DNA from: CAVPDE01 sp963702565
GTDB lineage: Bacteria; Desulfobacterota; DSM-4660; Desulfatiglandales; HGW-15
Assembly (NCBI GenBank): GCA_963702565.1
Contig: CAVPDE010000011.1
Location: forward strand, 76,467-140,466
Direction: 5' to 3'
Length of the DNA stretch: 64,000 bases
In this document: positions 55,563 to 63,650 of the stretch, piece by piece
How the letters are laid out: each line of letters opens with the position of its first letter
Numbering within the stretch: position 1 is the first letter of the stretch
The notes under the pieces: generated by a model
Databases searched by the model: none
What the model saw: only the letters and a program-made list of their open reading frames with translations
What the model was told of the DNA's origin: nothing
Program-made: the position numbers and the translations under genes

Positions 55563-56476
55563 TTTTCCTGTCTTGGATGGCTCTGGGGCAAGACGCAATA
55601 GTTTTTAGTCTTCCAGCGCCTGTGAAACCAAAACCACTGATCGGGATGTGCGAGAACATGCTTTTCAATGACGCGCGTGAAGAGTGCCGTGTTGTCTTCA
55701 ATGTCCCTGATCTTGTCGCCTGACCTCTGCAGTTCAAGTTCCCTTTCAACAAGGACCCTGTATCGGCCGTCTTTCTGCCTCACTGAAAAGGCCGGAACCA
55801 CCGGTGTCCCGGTCTTGAGGGCCATAAGGGCTAATCCTTTGTTTGTGCAAGCCGGCCGGCCCAAGAAAGGGACGAATGCTCCTTGGAACCAGTCCACGCT
55901 CTGATCTAAGAGAATCCCGATCGCTTTATTCTGTTTTTCCGCAGCGAGGATGCGTCTCATGCCCTTCTTGTGGTGTATAATTTCAGCGCCGAACCTTGTG
56001 CGAAGGTCGGATACAAGCCGGTCCATAGGGGCGAAATCAAGTGGCCTTACCACCACTGCGGTATGCCCGACGCGAAGCGCGACGGCAGCGGAAAGCAACT
56101 CCCAATTCCCGAAGTGGCCGCTAAACACGAAAGCCCCTCTGCCTTTCTTGAGAGCTCCAGCAAGATGCTCTTCCCCTTCAACTACAAGATAGTGGTCAAG
56201 GTTCGCTTTGCTCAAACGGAGAATGTGGGGGATTTCAAATACCACTTGGCCGAAGTGCGAATAGACTTTTCGCAACAGTTGGCTTGGGGGCAGGTTAGGG
56301 TCCTCGCCGAAACAGCTCTGCTGAATATTGTCCAGAGCCACCGCCTTTCTTTTGAGGGGGATCAAGTAGGCCAAGAAAGCAAGGATCTTTCCAATGCGCT
56401 GTCCCAGATGAAACGGGATAAAGGACATCATTCTTAGAACGGCAGCCGCCAATAGGTAAGTGACGAGATTAGTCAT
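55541..56476 (-). CDS. LpxL/HtrB-type lysophospholipid (lipid A) acyltransferase
   Basis: A 311-residue membrane acyltransferase. An N-terminal hydrophobic helix is followed by FSGHFGNWELLSAAVAL (H-x4-E), VVRPLDFAPMDRLV, GILLDQSVDWFQGAFVPFLGRPA and the C-terminal DQWFWFHRRWK, the pattern of secondary lipid A acyltransferases that add a fatty acyl chain to Kdo-lipid A. Start at 56476 (MTNLVTY); the frame is open to 56515. The ribosome site is weak in both cases. Confidence 0.9.
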   Translation of the reverse strand: MTNLVTYLLAAAVLRMMSFIPFHLGQRIGKILAFLAYLIPLKRKAVALDNIQQSCFGEDPNLPPSQLLRKVYSHFGQVVFEIPHILRLSKANLDHYLVVEGEEHLAGALKKGRGAFVFSGHFGNWELLSAAVALRVGHTAVVVRPLDFAPMDRLVSDLRTRFGAEIIHHKKGMRRILAAEKQNKAIGILLDQSVDWFQGAFVPFLGRPACTNKGLALMALKTGTPVVPAFSVRQKDGRYRVLVERELELQRSGDKIRDIEDNTALFTRVIEKHVLAHPDQWFWFHRRWKTKNYCVLPQSHPRQENHAGFRS

Positions 56477-56642
56477 GTTCACCAAAACAAAGGTCCCCCG
56501 CCACACCCTCTCCACCCTGGGGGGTTTCGCTTTCGCATCAAGAGGCTCTCGGATTCAGCCTTTATGTATAGCAAATCATTTCCGGTATCAATATCTATTG
56601 TGGAATTCCGGCGCAGGCTCCCTCGGCGATTGACGCGAGGGG

Positions 56643-57377
56643 GTGAAAGATTTTAAACTTTACCAGTTCGGCTTAAGGAGGGTGCTGGCGAGTATGAAAG
56701 GAACCAACCGACACTGGCGGATCATTCGCCAACAAGGGGCACCGCTGGAACTCCTTCGGGCAGTTGGGGGTGACATCGATGCCCTCCTGGGGCGCGGGGA
56801 AACGCTGAAGGCCAGCGGCCGCTGCACGGTCGTGCGGCTGCGGGGCGTGGAGGGAGAGGACTGGACCGCCAGGCGATTTAACACCAAAGGACCGTGGCAC
56901 ACAGCCGCGCACTGGTTCCTTCGATCCAAGGCGAGGTGGTGCTGGCGAAATGCGACGCTGCTCGCCCAGGCGGGGTTGGCCACACCGGAGCCGGTCGTTT
57001 GCGCGGAAGAACGATGCGTGGGGGTGCTGAGGATGCGATCGGTATTCATCACGCGTTATGTGAAAGGGCAATCGCTGTGGGAGTCGGTTGCAACCGGGGA
57101 ACTGGCAGAGGAACGGCTCATGGAGGTGGCGGCGCAGTTTGGGCGGATATGGAAAACACTCGGCCGGCTGAGCATCGGCCACGGCGACATGAAGGCAACG
57201 AATTTCATCGTCGACTCGGACCACAGGATCTGGATGATTGATCTGGACTCGATGCGGGTTCTTGGTAACAGGTTTATGCTGGCACGGCGGCGGCAAGACT
57301 TGGAGCGGTTTATGAGAAACTGGAAAGGCCATCCGGCTGTGGCGGCTATATTTTCTGCTCATCTTGTGACGGCCTGA
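56643..57377 (+). CDS. Lipopolysaccharide kinase (WaaP/Kdo kinase family)-like protein
   Basis: A protein of up to 244 residues with a kinase-like fold typical of WaaP/RfaP/KdkA, which phosphorylate core sugars. Catalytic motifs: ITRYVKGQSLWE, the HGDMKATNF loop (HxDxKxxN) and the metal-binding MIDLDSMR (DLD). The N-terminal third is less conserved. Start uncertain: GTG at 56643 (244 aa) or ATG at 56694 (227 aa), behind AAGGAGG but at unusual distance. It is distinctly GC-rich compared with its left neighbours. Confidence 0.85.
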   Translation: MKDFKLYQFGLRRVLASMKGTNRHWRIIRQQGAPLELLRAVGGDIDALLGRGETLKASGRCTVVRLRGVEGEDWTARRFNTKGPWHTAAHWFLRSKARWCWRNATLLAQAGLATPEPVVCAEERCVGVLRMRSVFITRYVKGQSLWESVATGELAEERLMEVAAQFGRIWKTLGRLSIGHGDMKATNFIVDSDHRIWMIDLDSMRVLGNRFMLARRRQDLERFMRNWKGHPAVAAIFSAHLVTA

Positions 57378-57429
57378 CGGGCGGAGTCGATCCAATGGAG
57401 GTCGTTTCGGATAACGAGATCTTCTCCGG

Positions 57430-57903
57430 CTATTCGAATCTCGCCTTGATGAATCGGGCGGGATTCCCCCCGACGATGGAGTTCTGCCCAACGTCCCCGG
57501 TCACAACGCTTCCTGCAGCCACGATAGCGCCGTCCCCGATCGTTACGCCGGGCAAGACCACTGCATTGGCACCGATCCAGGCGTTTCTGCCGATCACAAC
57601 CGGTGATATCTTGTGGGCGGTGTGAGTCCCGATCCCCTCCACTCGGTAATCGTGATCCACAGTGAGGATGGCGACATTCGGGCCAATCATCGTGTTCTCT
57701 CCGATGGATATGCCGCCATGGGCAAGGAAAGTGCAGTTCCGATTGATCGCCACATCCTTTCCCAGATGGATATTTTCCGGATGCTGGATGAAGAGAGGCC
57801 GCCGAAAGCGGATTTTCCCGGAAAGGTGCATTCTCCTCTTGTAGAGTGCGATCTCCGCCTTGTCGATGTTTCTCAAGAGAAAGAGGAACAAGCGTTCTAT
57901 CAT
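57430..57903 (-). CDS. Hexapeptide-repeat O-acetyltransferase (maltose/galactoside type)
   Basis: A 157-residue left-handed beta-helix acyltransferase. Hexapeptide turns run from PLFIQHPENIHLGKDVAINRNCTFLAHGGISIGENTMIGPNVAI through VIGRNAWIGANAVVLPGVTIGDGAIVAAGSVVTGDV to the CoA-site IVGGNPARFIK. The catalytic His lies in DHDYRVEG. Members acetylate sugars of surface polysaccharides. It lies in the minus-strand glycan operon, starting 19 nt after the frameshifted methyltransferase gene. Confidence 0.9.
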   Translation of the reverse strand: MIERLFLFLLRNIDKAEIALYKRRMHLSGKIRFRRPLFIQHPENIHLGKDVAINRNCTFLAHGGISIGENTMIGPNVAILTVDHDYRVEGIGTHTAHKISPVVIGRNAWIGANAVVLPGVTIGDGAIVAAGSVVTGDVGQNSIVGGNPARFIKARFE

Positions 57904-57921
57904 AACGAAGTCCCGGAGCGT

Positions 57922-58663
57922 TTAGGTCACATGAATAATCCCGATGCCAATCTGCCGTCCCGTTTCAGGCGGGCCGACGATCTCCTCCGTTGGATAACTC
58001 CTCTTGATTTCGTTCCAGAAGCGGTCTACCTGGATATCCGGTGAGTCAGGCCGGGAAAAAATGTCGTGGAAGGCGATGATCCCTCCTGTCCGCACAAAGG
58101 GGTCCGTATAGCTGAAAATCAGACTTCACCCCTTCATAGGTGTGGTCTCCGTCGATAAAGGCAAAATCGGCCGGCTCAGGGCCGAAGATCGACTGGACCT
58201 GGTGCACGGTCTCCGGCTCGTGGGAATCCGTCCGCAGCAAATGGAGGTGCTGGCCGGGCCGGGCAAAGGACTGGTAAAAGGGTACCCGGCAGGTCGGGTA
58301 AGCCCCGCCGAATGCGCCTCCCGGAAGATCGATGCTCACGATCGTTGCGTCGGCAGAGGCAGCCTGAGTCCAAAGATACAGGGTTCCTCCCCTGGCTGTG
58401 CCTATTTCGAGGACTCTTTTCGGGGACAGCTCTAAGACGGCACGGAAAAGCGCCTCGATCTCGAAGATGTTCTGTCTCGGTTCTATCTTCTTGAAGAAGC
58501 CTCCCCCCCGGTACACGAAAGGGATAGCGAAGCGTGCCGTGGGAGTCAACAGTTTCTTCTCCAGGACGCGAACGCTCCTCACCGCCTGTCTGCGATGGAG
58601 CCCCGCTAAAGCCCCATAGAACAATTCTTTCATCACCATTGCCCTTTCCGCATGCTGCATCAA
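57922..58663 (-). pseudogene. Class I methyltransferase (CmcI/cephalosporin hydroxylase-like), frameshifted
   Basis: About 245 codons of a SAM-dependent methyltransferase. The first frame runs VLEIGTARGGTLYLW (motif I), IVSIDLPGG, FAFIDGDHTYEGVKSDFQLYGP and then degenerates near 58110. The second frame picks up at VRTGGIIAFHDIFSRPDSPDIQVDRFWNEI and continues to IGIGIIHVT and TAA at 57922. One base change would restore a full-length protein, so this is either a recent pseudogene or a sequencing error. Overlaps the upstream FkbM gene by ATGA. As called, the protein would lose its C-terminal quarter. Confidence 0.85.
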
Positions 58664-59391
58664 ATCGCCATTCGTGCTGAATGGAGAAAGAGGGCGTTTG
58701 CCCAGAGGAGTCTCCCTTGCCCGTCATAGCGCGGTTTGTAAAAATCGAAGAGGACAAAACCGGCTTTCCTGAGAAACAGGTCTATTTGACTGTACAGAGC
58801 GTCCCCTTCGTAGAGGGTATTGAACAGCAGTTCGGTATAAATCGCTAAGGTGACTGTCGCGAGCATTTTCTCAGCCCCTTGCAAGGCCATGAGTTCGGCG
58901 CCCTGAATATCGAACTTCATCAGTTCGATGGACTTGACCCCGGCCCGAGAGGCCCAGTCGTCGACGGTGACCGCCTCAACGTGGACCGTCTCACGGATCG
59001 TCGAGTCTTCCGGGTAAAGCCTTTTCAGGCTCTGTGATGGAGTGAAAAACGAGGAGATCCCGGGCGACTGGGCAATGTGGAGCGGCACGGAACCTTCGCG
59101 GTCGGAAAGGGCAAGGAATTGCGGTCTGAGGCGAGGATCCGCCTCAGCCTTATGGGTCAAGGTCTCCCGGTAAAAGGGGTTCGGTTCGAAGGCATAGGCT
59201 GTCGCCTTGGGGAACAGGCGCAGCAAGCGCAGGGAAATGCGGCCATTGCTCGCGCCGGCGTCAAGGATCCCCGTGACCGAGTGTCGCGAGAGGAGCCGTT
59301 TCATGACCTCGTAAGGATCATCCGTCGACACGAGGTTCTGGTCTTTCCGGAGCAGACGCTTTTTCAGAAATGAACCGAGCGCGTTCGACAT
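58660..59391 (-). CDS. FkbM family methyltransferase
   Basis: A 243-residue SAM-dependent O-methyltransferase: motif I GILDAGASNGRISLRLL, FEPNPFYRETL, LALSDREGSVPL, VEAVTVDDW and LMKFDIQGAELMALQGAEKML. FkbM proteins methylate sugar or polyketide hydroxyls. Located between a glycosyltransferase and a second methyltransferase in one minus-strand run, so it most likely modifies a surface glycan. ATG at 59391 (MSNALG) preferred; MPM at 59397 is possible. Confidence 0.9.
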   Translation of the reverse strand: MSNALGSFLKKRLLRKDQNLVSTDDPYEVMKRLLSRHSVTGILDAGASNGRISLRLLRLFPKATAYAFEPNPFYRETLTHKAEADPRLRPQFLALSDREGSVPLHIAQSPGISSFFTPSQSLKRLYPEDSTIRETVHVEAVTVDDWASRAGVKSIELMKFDIQGAELMALQGAEKMLATVTLAIYTELLFNTLYEGDALYSQIDLFLRKAGFVLFDFYKPRYDGQGRLLWANALFLHSARMAI

Positions 59392-59450
59392 GGGCAAAAA
59401 CCTTTCTCCAGATCCGGGGCCCGGAAGGGCAGAGTCCTACGCCACCATCC

Positions 59451-60437
59451 TCAGCGGCCCAAGGCCTCTTTTATGACCGCGCACAGCTGATCTCCTATCA
59501 CGGAGACATCGTACTGTGCAGCGTGGCTCTGAGCGGCCGCCCCCATCCGTTGGCGGAGAGACTCGCCTCGGATGAGGTCGCCTAGATGTTTCAGCCAATC
59601 TTCGTGCCGCGAAGCCAAAAAACCCGTCTGCCCGTGAAGGATGTAATCCGAATTTGTACCCACAGGCGAGGCCACCACGGGCAGGCCTGCCGCAGCGTAC
59701 TCAAGGACCTTGAAACTGCATTTGCCACGAGTGTACGGGTTATCGGGAAGAGGGGCAAGGCCTATGTCGCATGCCGCGAGGTATTCTCCGCGCCTGGCTG
59801 CGTGCCATGTTAACTTCTCCACCGGCATGGAGTCCAGATCGAAAAACACATCGCCAATTTGGCGAAGGACAAGATTGGGATACTGCTTACCGAGCCCCTC
59901 AATCGCCGCTCGGATGTCGCGGAGATAGGTGAGGGTGCTTTTGCTGCCAATCCAGACGAGGCGGACCTTGCGGTCAGCGGGTTTCGGCAGAGCGGACTTG
60001 TAATCTTCCACGCGCAGACCGATGGGGACGACACGGACCTGTGCGTTGAAAACGCTGCCGAATTGAGCAAGGTAGGAACTGCCGACGATCACCATATCGG
60101 CAACGCGGACACTGCGGCGCCACGGAATGAGGCGCGAGCGGCTTCGGCGATCGGGGTGTTTGTGGTTGAGCCAGACCGCGTCGTCGTAAGTGAAGATGAG
60201 GGTCCGGGCCCACTTTCGAAGCAATCGCGCGTCAAGCATGTGGAGGCCTTTCTTGTGGAGCAATACGCCGTCAACATCGCGTGCCTTGGCGTAGACTTTC
60301 CATCGGCCAGGCAAGCCCCGCGGGACAGCCTCCACCGCCGTTTCGATACCCTTTTCCGCCATGGCTTCGAGGTACACCTCTATCCGCTGACGAAAACTCG
60401 AGCGGCCTGGATTGTTGGTCAGGATGAGGAGCTTCAT
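59451..60437 (-). CDS. Glycosyltransferase family 4-type protein
   Basis: A 328-residue GT-B glycosyltransferase: KLLILTNNPGRSSFRQRIEVYLEAM N-terminus, VRVVPIGLRVEDY, VRLVWIGSKSTLTYLRDI and the nucleotide-sugar site LPDNPYTRGKCSFKVLEYAAAGLPVVASPVGTN. It resembles GT1/GT4 proteins of envelope glycan clusters. Donor and acceptor are unknown. ATG at 60437 begins the typical MKLLILT strand; the extended frame is out of character. Confidence 0.9.
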   Translation of the reverse strand: MKLLILTNNPGRSSFRQRIEVYLEAMAEKGIETAVEAVPRGLPGRWKVYAKARDVDGVLLHKKGLHMLDARLLRKWARTLIFTYDDAVWLNHKHPDRRSRSRLIPWRRSVRVADMVIVGSSYLAQFGSVFNAQVRVVPIGLRVEDYKSALPKPADRKVRLVWIGSKSTLTYLRDIRAAIEGLGKQYPNLVLRQIGDVFFDLDSMPVEKLTWHAARRGEYLAACDIGLAPLPDNPYTRGKCSFKVLEYAAAGLPVVASPVGTNSDYILHGQTGFLASRHEDWLKHLGDLIRGESLRQRMGAAAQSHAAQYDVSVIGDQLCAVIKEALGR

Positions 60438-60447
60438 GGTGATGGGT

Positions 60448-60651
60448 TTATATCTTGCCATTCTGCACGAGGCGAGCGAAGTGCTCGAAGGAGCGGTCAT
60501 AGGTGGCTTCCCCTTTTGCGTCGAAGCAGCATCCCGGAAGTTCTCTCATCCTGAGATGATAGGTGATGCACTCGCAGCATACCCCTTTCCGGGAGCAGGG
60601 GTCGTAGGTGCATTTGCAGCGGGTCAAGTTCTTTTCTTTGTTACATTCCAC
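60448..60651 (-). CDS. Small Cys-rich protein (DUF6485 type)
   Basis: A 67-residue protein starting at GTG 60651 behind GGAGGAG: ECNKEKNLTRCKCTYDPCSRKGVCCECITYHLRMRELPGCCF. Nine cysteines suggest two metal or cluster sites. The pattern is conserved among anaerobic bacteria as a protein of unknown function. It follows the 58-residue membrane protein by 32 nt on the same strand, so the two probably form a small operon. Confidence 0.8.
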   Translation of the reverse strand: MECNKEKNLTRCKCTYDPCSRKGVCCECITYHLRMRELPGCCFDAKGEATYDRSFEHFARLVQNGKI

Positions 60652-60683
60652 AGACGGTCTCCTCCTTCCTGCAGGGGTTAAGA

Positions 60684-60860
60684 TCACTCAGCAGAGCTTT
60701 TTCCTTGTCCTGCATCCAGAGTGTTCAGGAATTCCCTGAACCACGGCGGGTTGTAAACGAGTATATAGGCCATGAACACAGCGGTCAATGGAACGAAAAA
60801 CACCGCAAGGTCCACAGCGACCACACCCAGAGCCAACAGCACCCTGTTGATCATGCTCAT
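60684..60860 (-). CDS. 58-residue membrane protein of unknown function
   Basis: Two membrane stretches read VLLALGVVAVDLAVFFVPL and TAVFMAYILVY, followed by a short hydrophilic tail (PPWFREFLNTLDAGQGKSSAE). The start ATG at 60860 follows GAGGGGGG; a second ATG is at 60854. It is shorter than usual gene-calling cut-offs. Its pairing with the Cys-rich protein downstream and the ribosome site support a real gene. Function unknown. Confidence 0.72.
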   Translation of the reverse strand: MSMINRVLLALGVVAVDLAVFFVPLTAVFMAYILVYNPPWFREFLNTLDAGQGKSSAE

Positions 60861-61056
60861 GATTCCCCCCTCAAATTTGAGCTTTCCCGAGAAATCCGGG
60901 AGTCATCCTATCAAAGAAATGTCCCGGGAAAAGCAAAAAGCTGCAAGACCTTAACGAATCAGCATAAAAAATTCGTTTTTTATCCAATAAGTTGATAATC
61001 ATGACAAGGAAGCAGCTATAATTATGCTTAATTATCTAAAAAACGCTAATTTTCTC
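60861..61056. other. Divergent intergenic region, AT-rich, with a perfect palindrome
   Basis: CTCAAATTTGAG (60870-60881) is a perfect 12-bp palindrome just upstream of the small membrane protein gene on the minus strand, at a place suited to an operator. The rest is AT-rich spacer leading to the operator-promoter at 61057. Confidence 0.5.
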
Positions 61057-61116
61057 TTGACAAGAGGGATGTTTAGCGTTCAAATATTGAACAATTATAG
61101 CGTTCAATTTTTGAAC
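61057..61116 (+). promoter_or_regulatory. Promoter with two tandem GTTCAA-N3-TTGAAC operators
   Basis: A -35 box TTGACA lies at 61057-61062 with a -10 near 61080-61085 (TCAAAT). Operator 1 (GTTCAA-ATA-TTGAAC, 61078-61092) covers the -10. Operator 2 (GTTCAA-TTT-TTGAAC, 61102-61116) lies downstream. Centres are 24 bp apart, on similar helix faces. An AACGCTAA / TTAGCGTT inverted repeat flanks the -35. This arrangement fits autorepression by the winged-helix regulator whose GTG is at 61145. Confidence 0.78.
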
Positions 61117-61144
61117 TCACCCTTCGAGGCGTTGCAAAGCTCCC

Positions 61145-61705
61145 GTGGACAAAGAAGATTTACAGACTCTGCGTTTGATGGATGAAATCGACCACAACGG
61201 CATCCACAGCCAGCGGGAACTCTCGCAGCGTCTGAATATCTCTCTGGGCCTGGTCAACACCTTTCTGAAAAGGCTGGTGAACAAGGGATACTTCAAGGCG
61301 ACGACCATGCCCCGCAACCGGGTGAAGTATTTTCTCACACCCGAGGGTCTGTCCCGAAAAGCTAAGCTTACCGCAGAATACCTCCGCTACTCCGTTCATT
61401 TTTACAGAGACATCAAAGATCTTCTCCTAGATAAATACGCTGAGATGGAAAAAAATCAGGTGAAGTCCATCCTGTTTTTTGGGGCGGGTGAAGTCGCCGA
61501 TCTCGCTTACCTGTACCTGCAGTTGACGCCCATTCGTCTGGCAGGGATTGTTGATGAAAGCAAGAAAGGAAAGAACTTCTTCGGTCACGAGATCGCCGGT
61601 CTTGAAGGCACTCGGCAGGCGGACTGGGACATGGTCCTCGTGACGAGGCCGGACCATATCGAGAAAGCGATCGACACGCTGACCGAGTCCACGCCTCCGG
61701 GTAGC
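61145..61705 (+). pseudogene. Winged-helix (EPS-associated MarR-type) regulator with Rossmann-like domain, truncated
   Basis: Starts GTG at 61145. The winged helix is ELSQRLNISLGLVNTFLKRLVNKGYFKATTM...YFLTPEGLSRKAKLTAEYL, as in EPS-associated MarR regulators. A Rossmann-type sensor follows: VKSILFFGAGEVADLAYLYLQL, LAGIVDESKKG, WDMVLVTRPDHIEKAIDTLTES. After about 61700 the frame continues to 61915, but its translation is only the reverse complement of a sulfatase remnant. The last 15-30 native residues have therefore been replaced. The DNA-binding part looks intact, so the protein may still bind its operators. Confidence 0.8.
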
Positions 61706-63449
61706 ATCTGCCCGACATCCTCGCCGACTTCCGCGTCGATCAGGCGGTTGAGCTTCTCATTCATGGCGAGGATCAGGCTGGCGTGCTTCTTGCGGGTCGA
61801 TGGCGAGGTTGTCGAGTTCATGCGGATCGTTCTGGTGGTCGAACAGTTCGAGGTCGTTGAGCTTCAGCAACTCCTCGATGCTGTCGGCCGGTTGTGCTGC
61901 TTCGGGGAAAAGTAGCGCGTGAACTGGTAGCGGCCGTCGAACACGCTGCGGATGGCGCCGCGTTTCATCAGGTCCGGGCGCAGTGCGCCCTGCTTGAGTT
62001 TCTCCGGGCCACCCGGTTGGCGCAGCAGATCGCGGGCCTTCTCCAGGAATTCCCCGTCCAGCGTGGCGAACATATTGAAGCAGTAGAGCTGGCCGTCGCG
62101 TAGCGCTGCATGGCCGGCTTTTTCGGGGGCTGCCAGCACCGGCGAAAAATCCTTGCCCGGCAGGGTTTGCGGGATGCCGCCTTTGTCTCGGGGCTGGCGT
62201 TGGTCAGGCCGATCATGGTCGGCACGATATCCAGGTGCGTCGTGACGGCCAGGCAGCGCTTGCCGCCCGCGTAAGCCGGGTGCGCGACGATCAGCGGCAC
62301 GTGGTTCTGCTCGCGATAGGAGGTGGCGCCCTTGCCGGAAAGACGATGGGCGCCGTCGAGTTCGCCGTGGTCGGAGGTGAGCACGACGATGGTGTTGGCG
62401 GCGAGCCCCCCCGCGTCCAGTTCGTCGAGCAGCGTCCGACGTGGCGATCGACGTCACGCAGGCAGTTCAGGTAATAGTTGTGGCGCTTGTGCCAGCGCCA
62501 CTCCTCGTCGTCCGGAATACGGCCCGGTCATCACATCGTTGCCCCGGTTGTAGTCGGTGTGGGCCGGTGGCCGGCCGGGCGCATCGATACGCTGGCGAAA
62601 GCTGGCCGGCAACTTGGTCGCCATTTTTTGGCGTAGAGCGCGTGCGCCGGGTCGTGATTAAGGTGGGCCAGGTTGCCCACTTCCTGGACCGGCTTCCGGG
62701 CTGGTCCGTGTTGTAGAACATGATGTCGTGCGGGTTAACCAGGTTCACCGCAAGGAACCATGGCTTGCCCTGTTTCGCCAGGTCGCCGGTCTTGCTCCGC
62801 AGCCAGCTCACGGCGGTCTCGGTAATGATGCCATCATGGCGATAACCGCCTTCGGTGTGAGCGATGATGTCGCCGACGCCGATGTAGTCGGCGAAGCCGT
62901 AAGCTTCCATTTCCTTGGTAAAGAACTTTTCCGGTGCGTCGAGCTTGTTTACCGTCTCGAATTCCTTGGTCAGGTGCCACTTGCCCTTGTACGCCGTGTA
63001 GTAGCCGGCTTCGCGCAGCAGGTGCCCCATCGTCTTGATGTCGGCGGGCAGGTTGTTGCTCCAGGAAAGTTGGCGTTGTCGAACATTCGCGTCTGCTGGA
63101 TGTGCCGGCCCGTGTACAGCACCGAGCGGGAGGAGGTGCACACGCAGGAATTGATGCGATGGTTTTCGAAGACGACGCCGCGCTTGGCCAGGCGTTCATG
63201 CCCTGGCAGGCGGTAATCCCCGGGCAACTCGCCGGGCCGGAAGAAACGCTCCTGGTCGGTGACAATGAACAGGATGTTGTAGGGCCCGGCCGCGGCCTTG
63301 CGCGGTTCCGGGCCTGCGGACGGCGCCGCCGCGCGGGGCGGATTGCCCGGCAAGTGGCCGCCAAGGGCCGTCGCGAGGACGCCCGCCCCGGCGGTCTTCA
63401 GGAACTCGCGACGCGTTTCGTTTGGGGCAGATTCATCGTGGTTTTTCAT
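61690..63449 (-). pseudogene. Sulfatase (arylsulfatase family), multiple frameshifts
   Basis: Fragments in three frames build one sulfatase. A Tat signal (RREFLKTAGAGVLATALGG) starts the protein, then NILFIVTDQERF and the formylglycine site CVCTSSRSVLYTGRH. Next come DIKTMGHLLREAGYYTAYKGKWHL, TSDHGELDGAHRLSGKGATSYREQNHVPLIV, and a C-terminal NDPHELDNLA...LNRLIDAEVGEDVGQMLPGG. Frame changes occur near 63060, 62705, 62620, 62500, 62430, 62190 and 61900. The region is more GC-rich than the rest of the window and stops abruptly at about 61700 against the regulator. Non-functional as written; assembly error is possible. Confidence 0.82.
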
Positions 63450-63650
63450 GGTTTCTGACTCCGACGGAGCAATGCACACTCACCTCACTCGGGTCTTACA
63501 CCGCCCCGCGGATGATGGCTTCCTTCAATGAGCTTGGCGCTGGGTGAGCTTCCAGCACGACGTCGGAACCGTCTATCGGAATTCCGCAGGACGCAACCAT
63601 CGTGGAACCTGCCGCCAGCATAGGCCAGCCTGCCGTCACGGTTGTCGAGG
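63450..63650. other. Sulfatase-AraC intergenic region
   Basis: Divergent spacer between the sulfatase remnant (minus strand) and the AraC-like remnant (plus strand). GC-rich; no promoter or gene could be identified. Confidence 0.4.
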
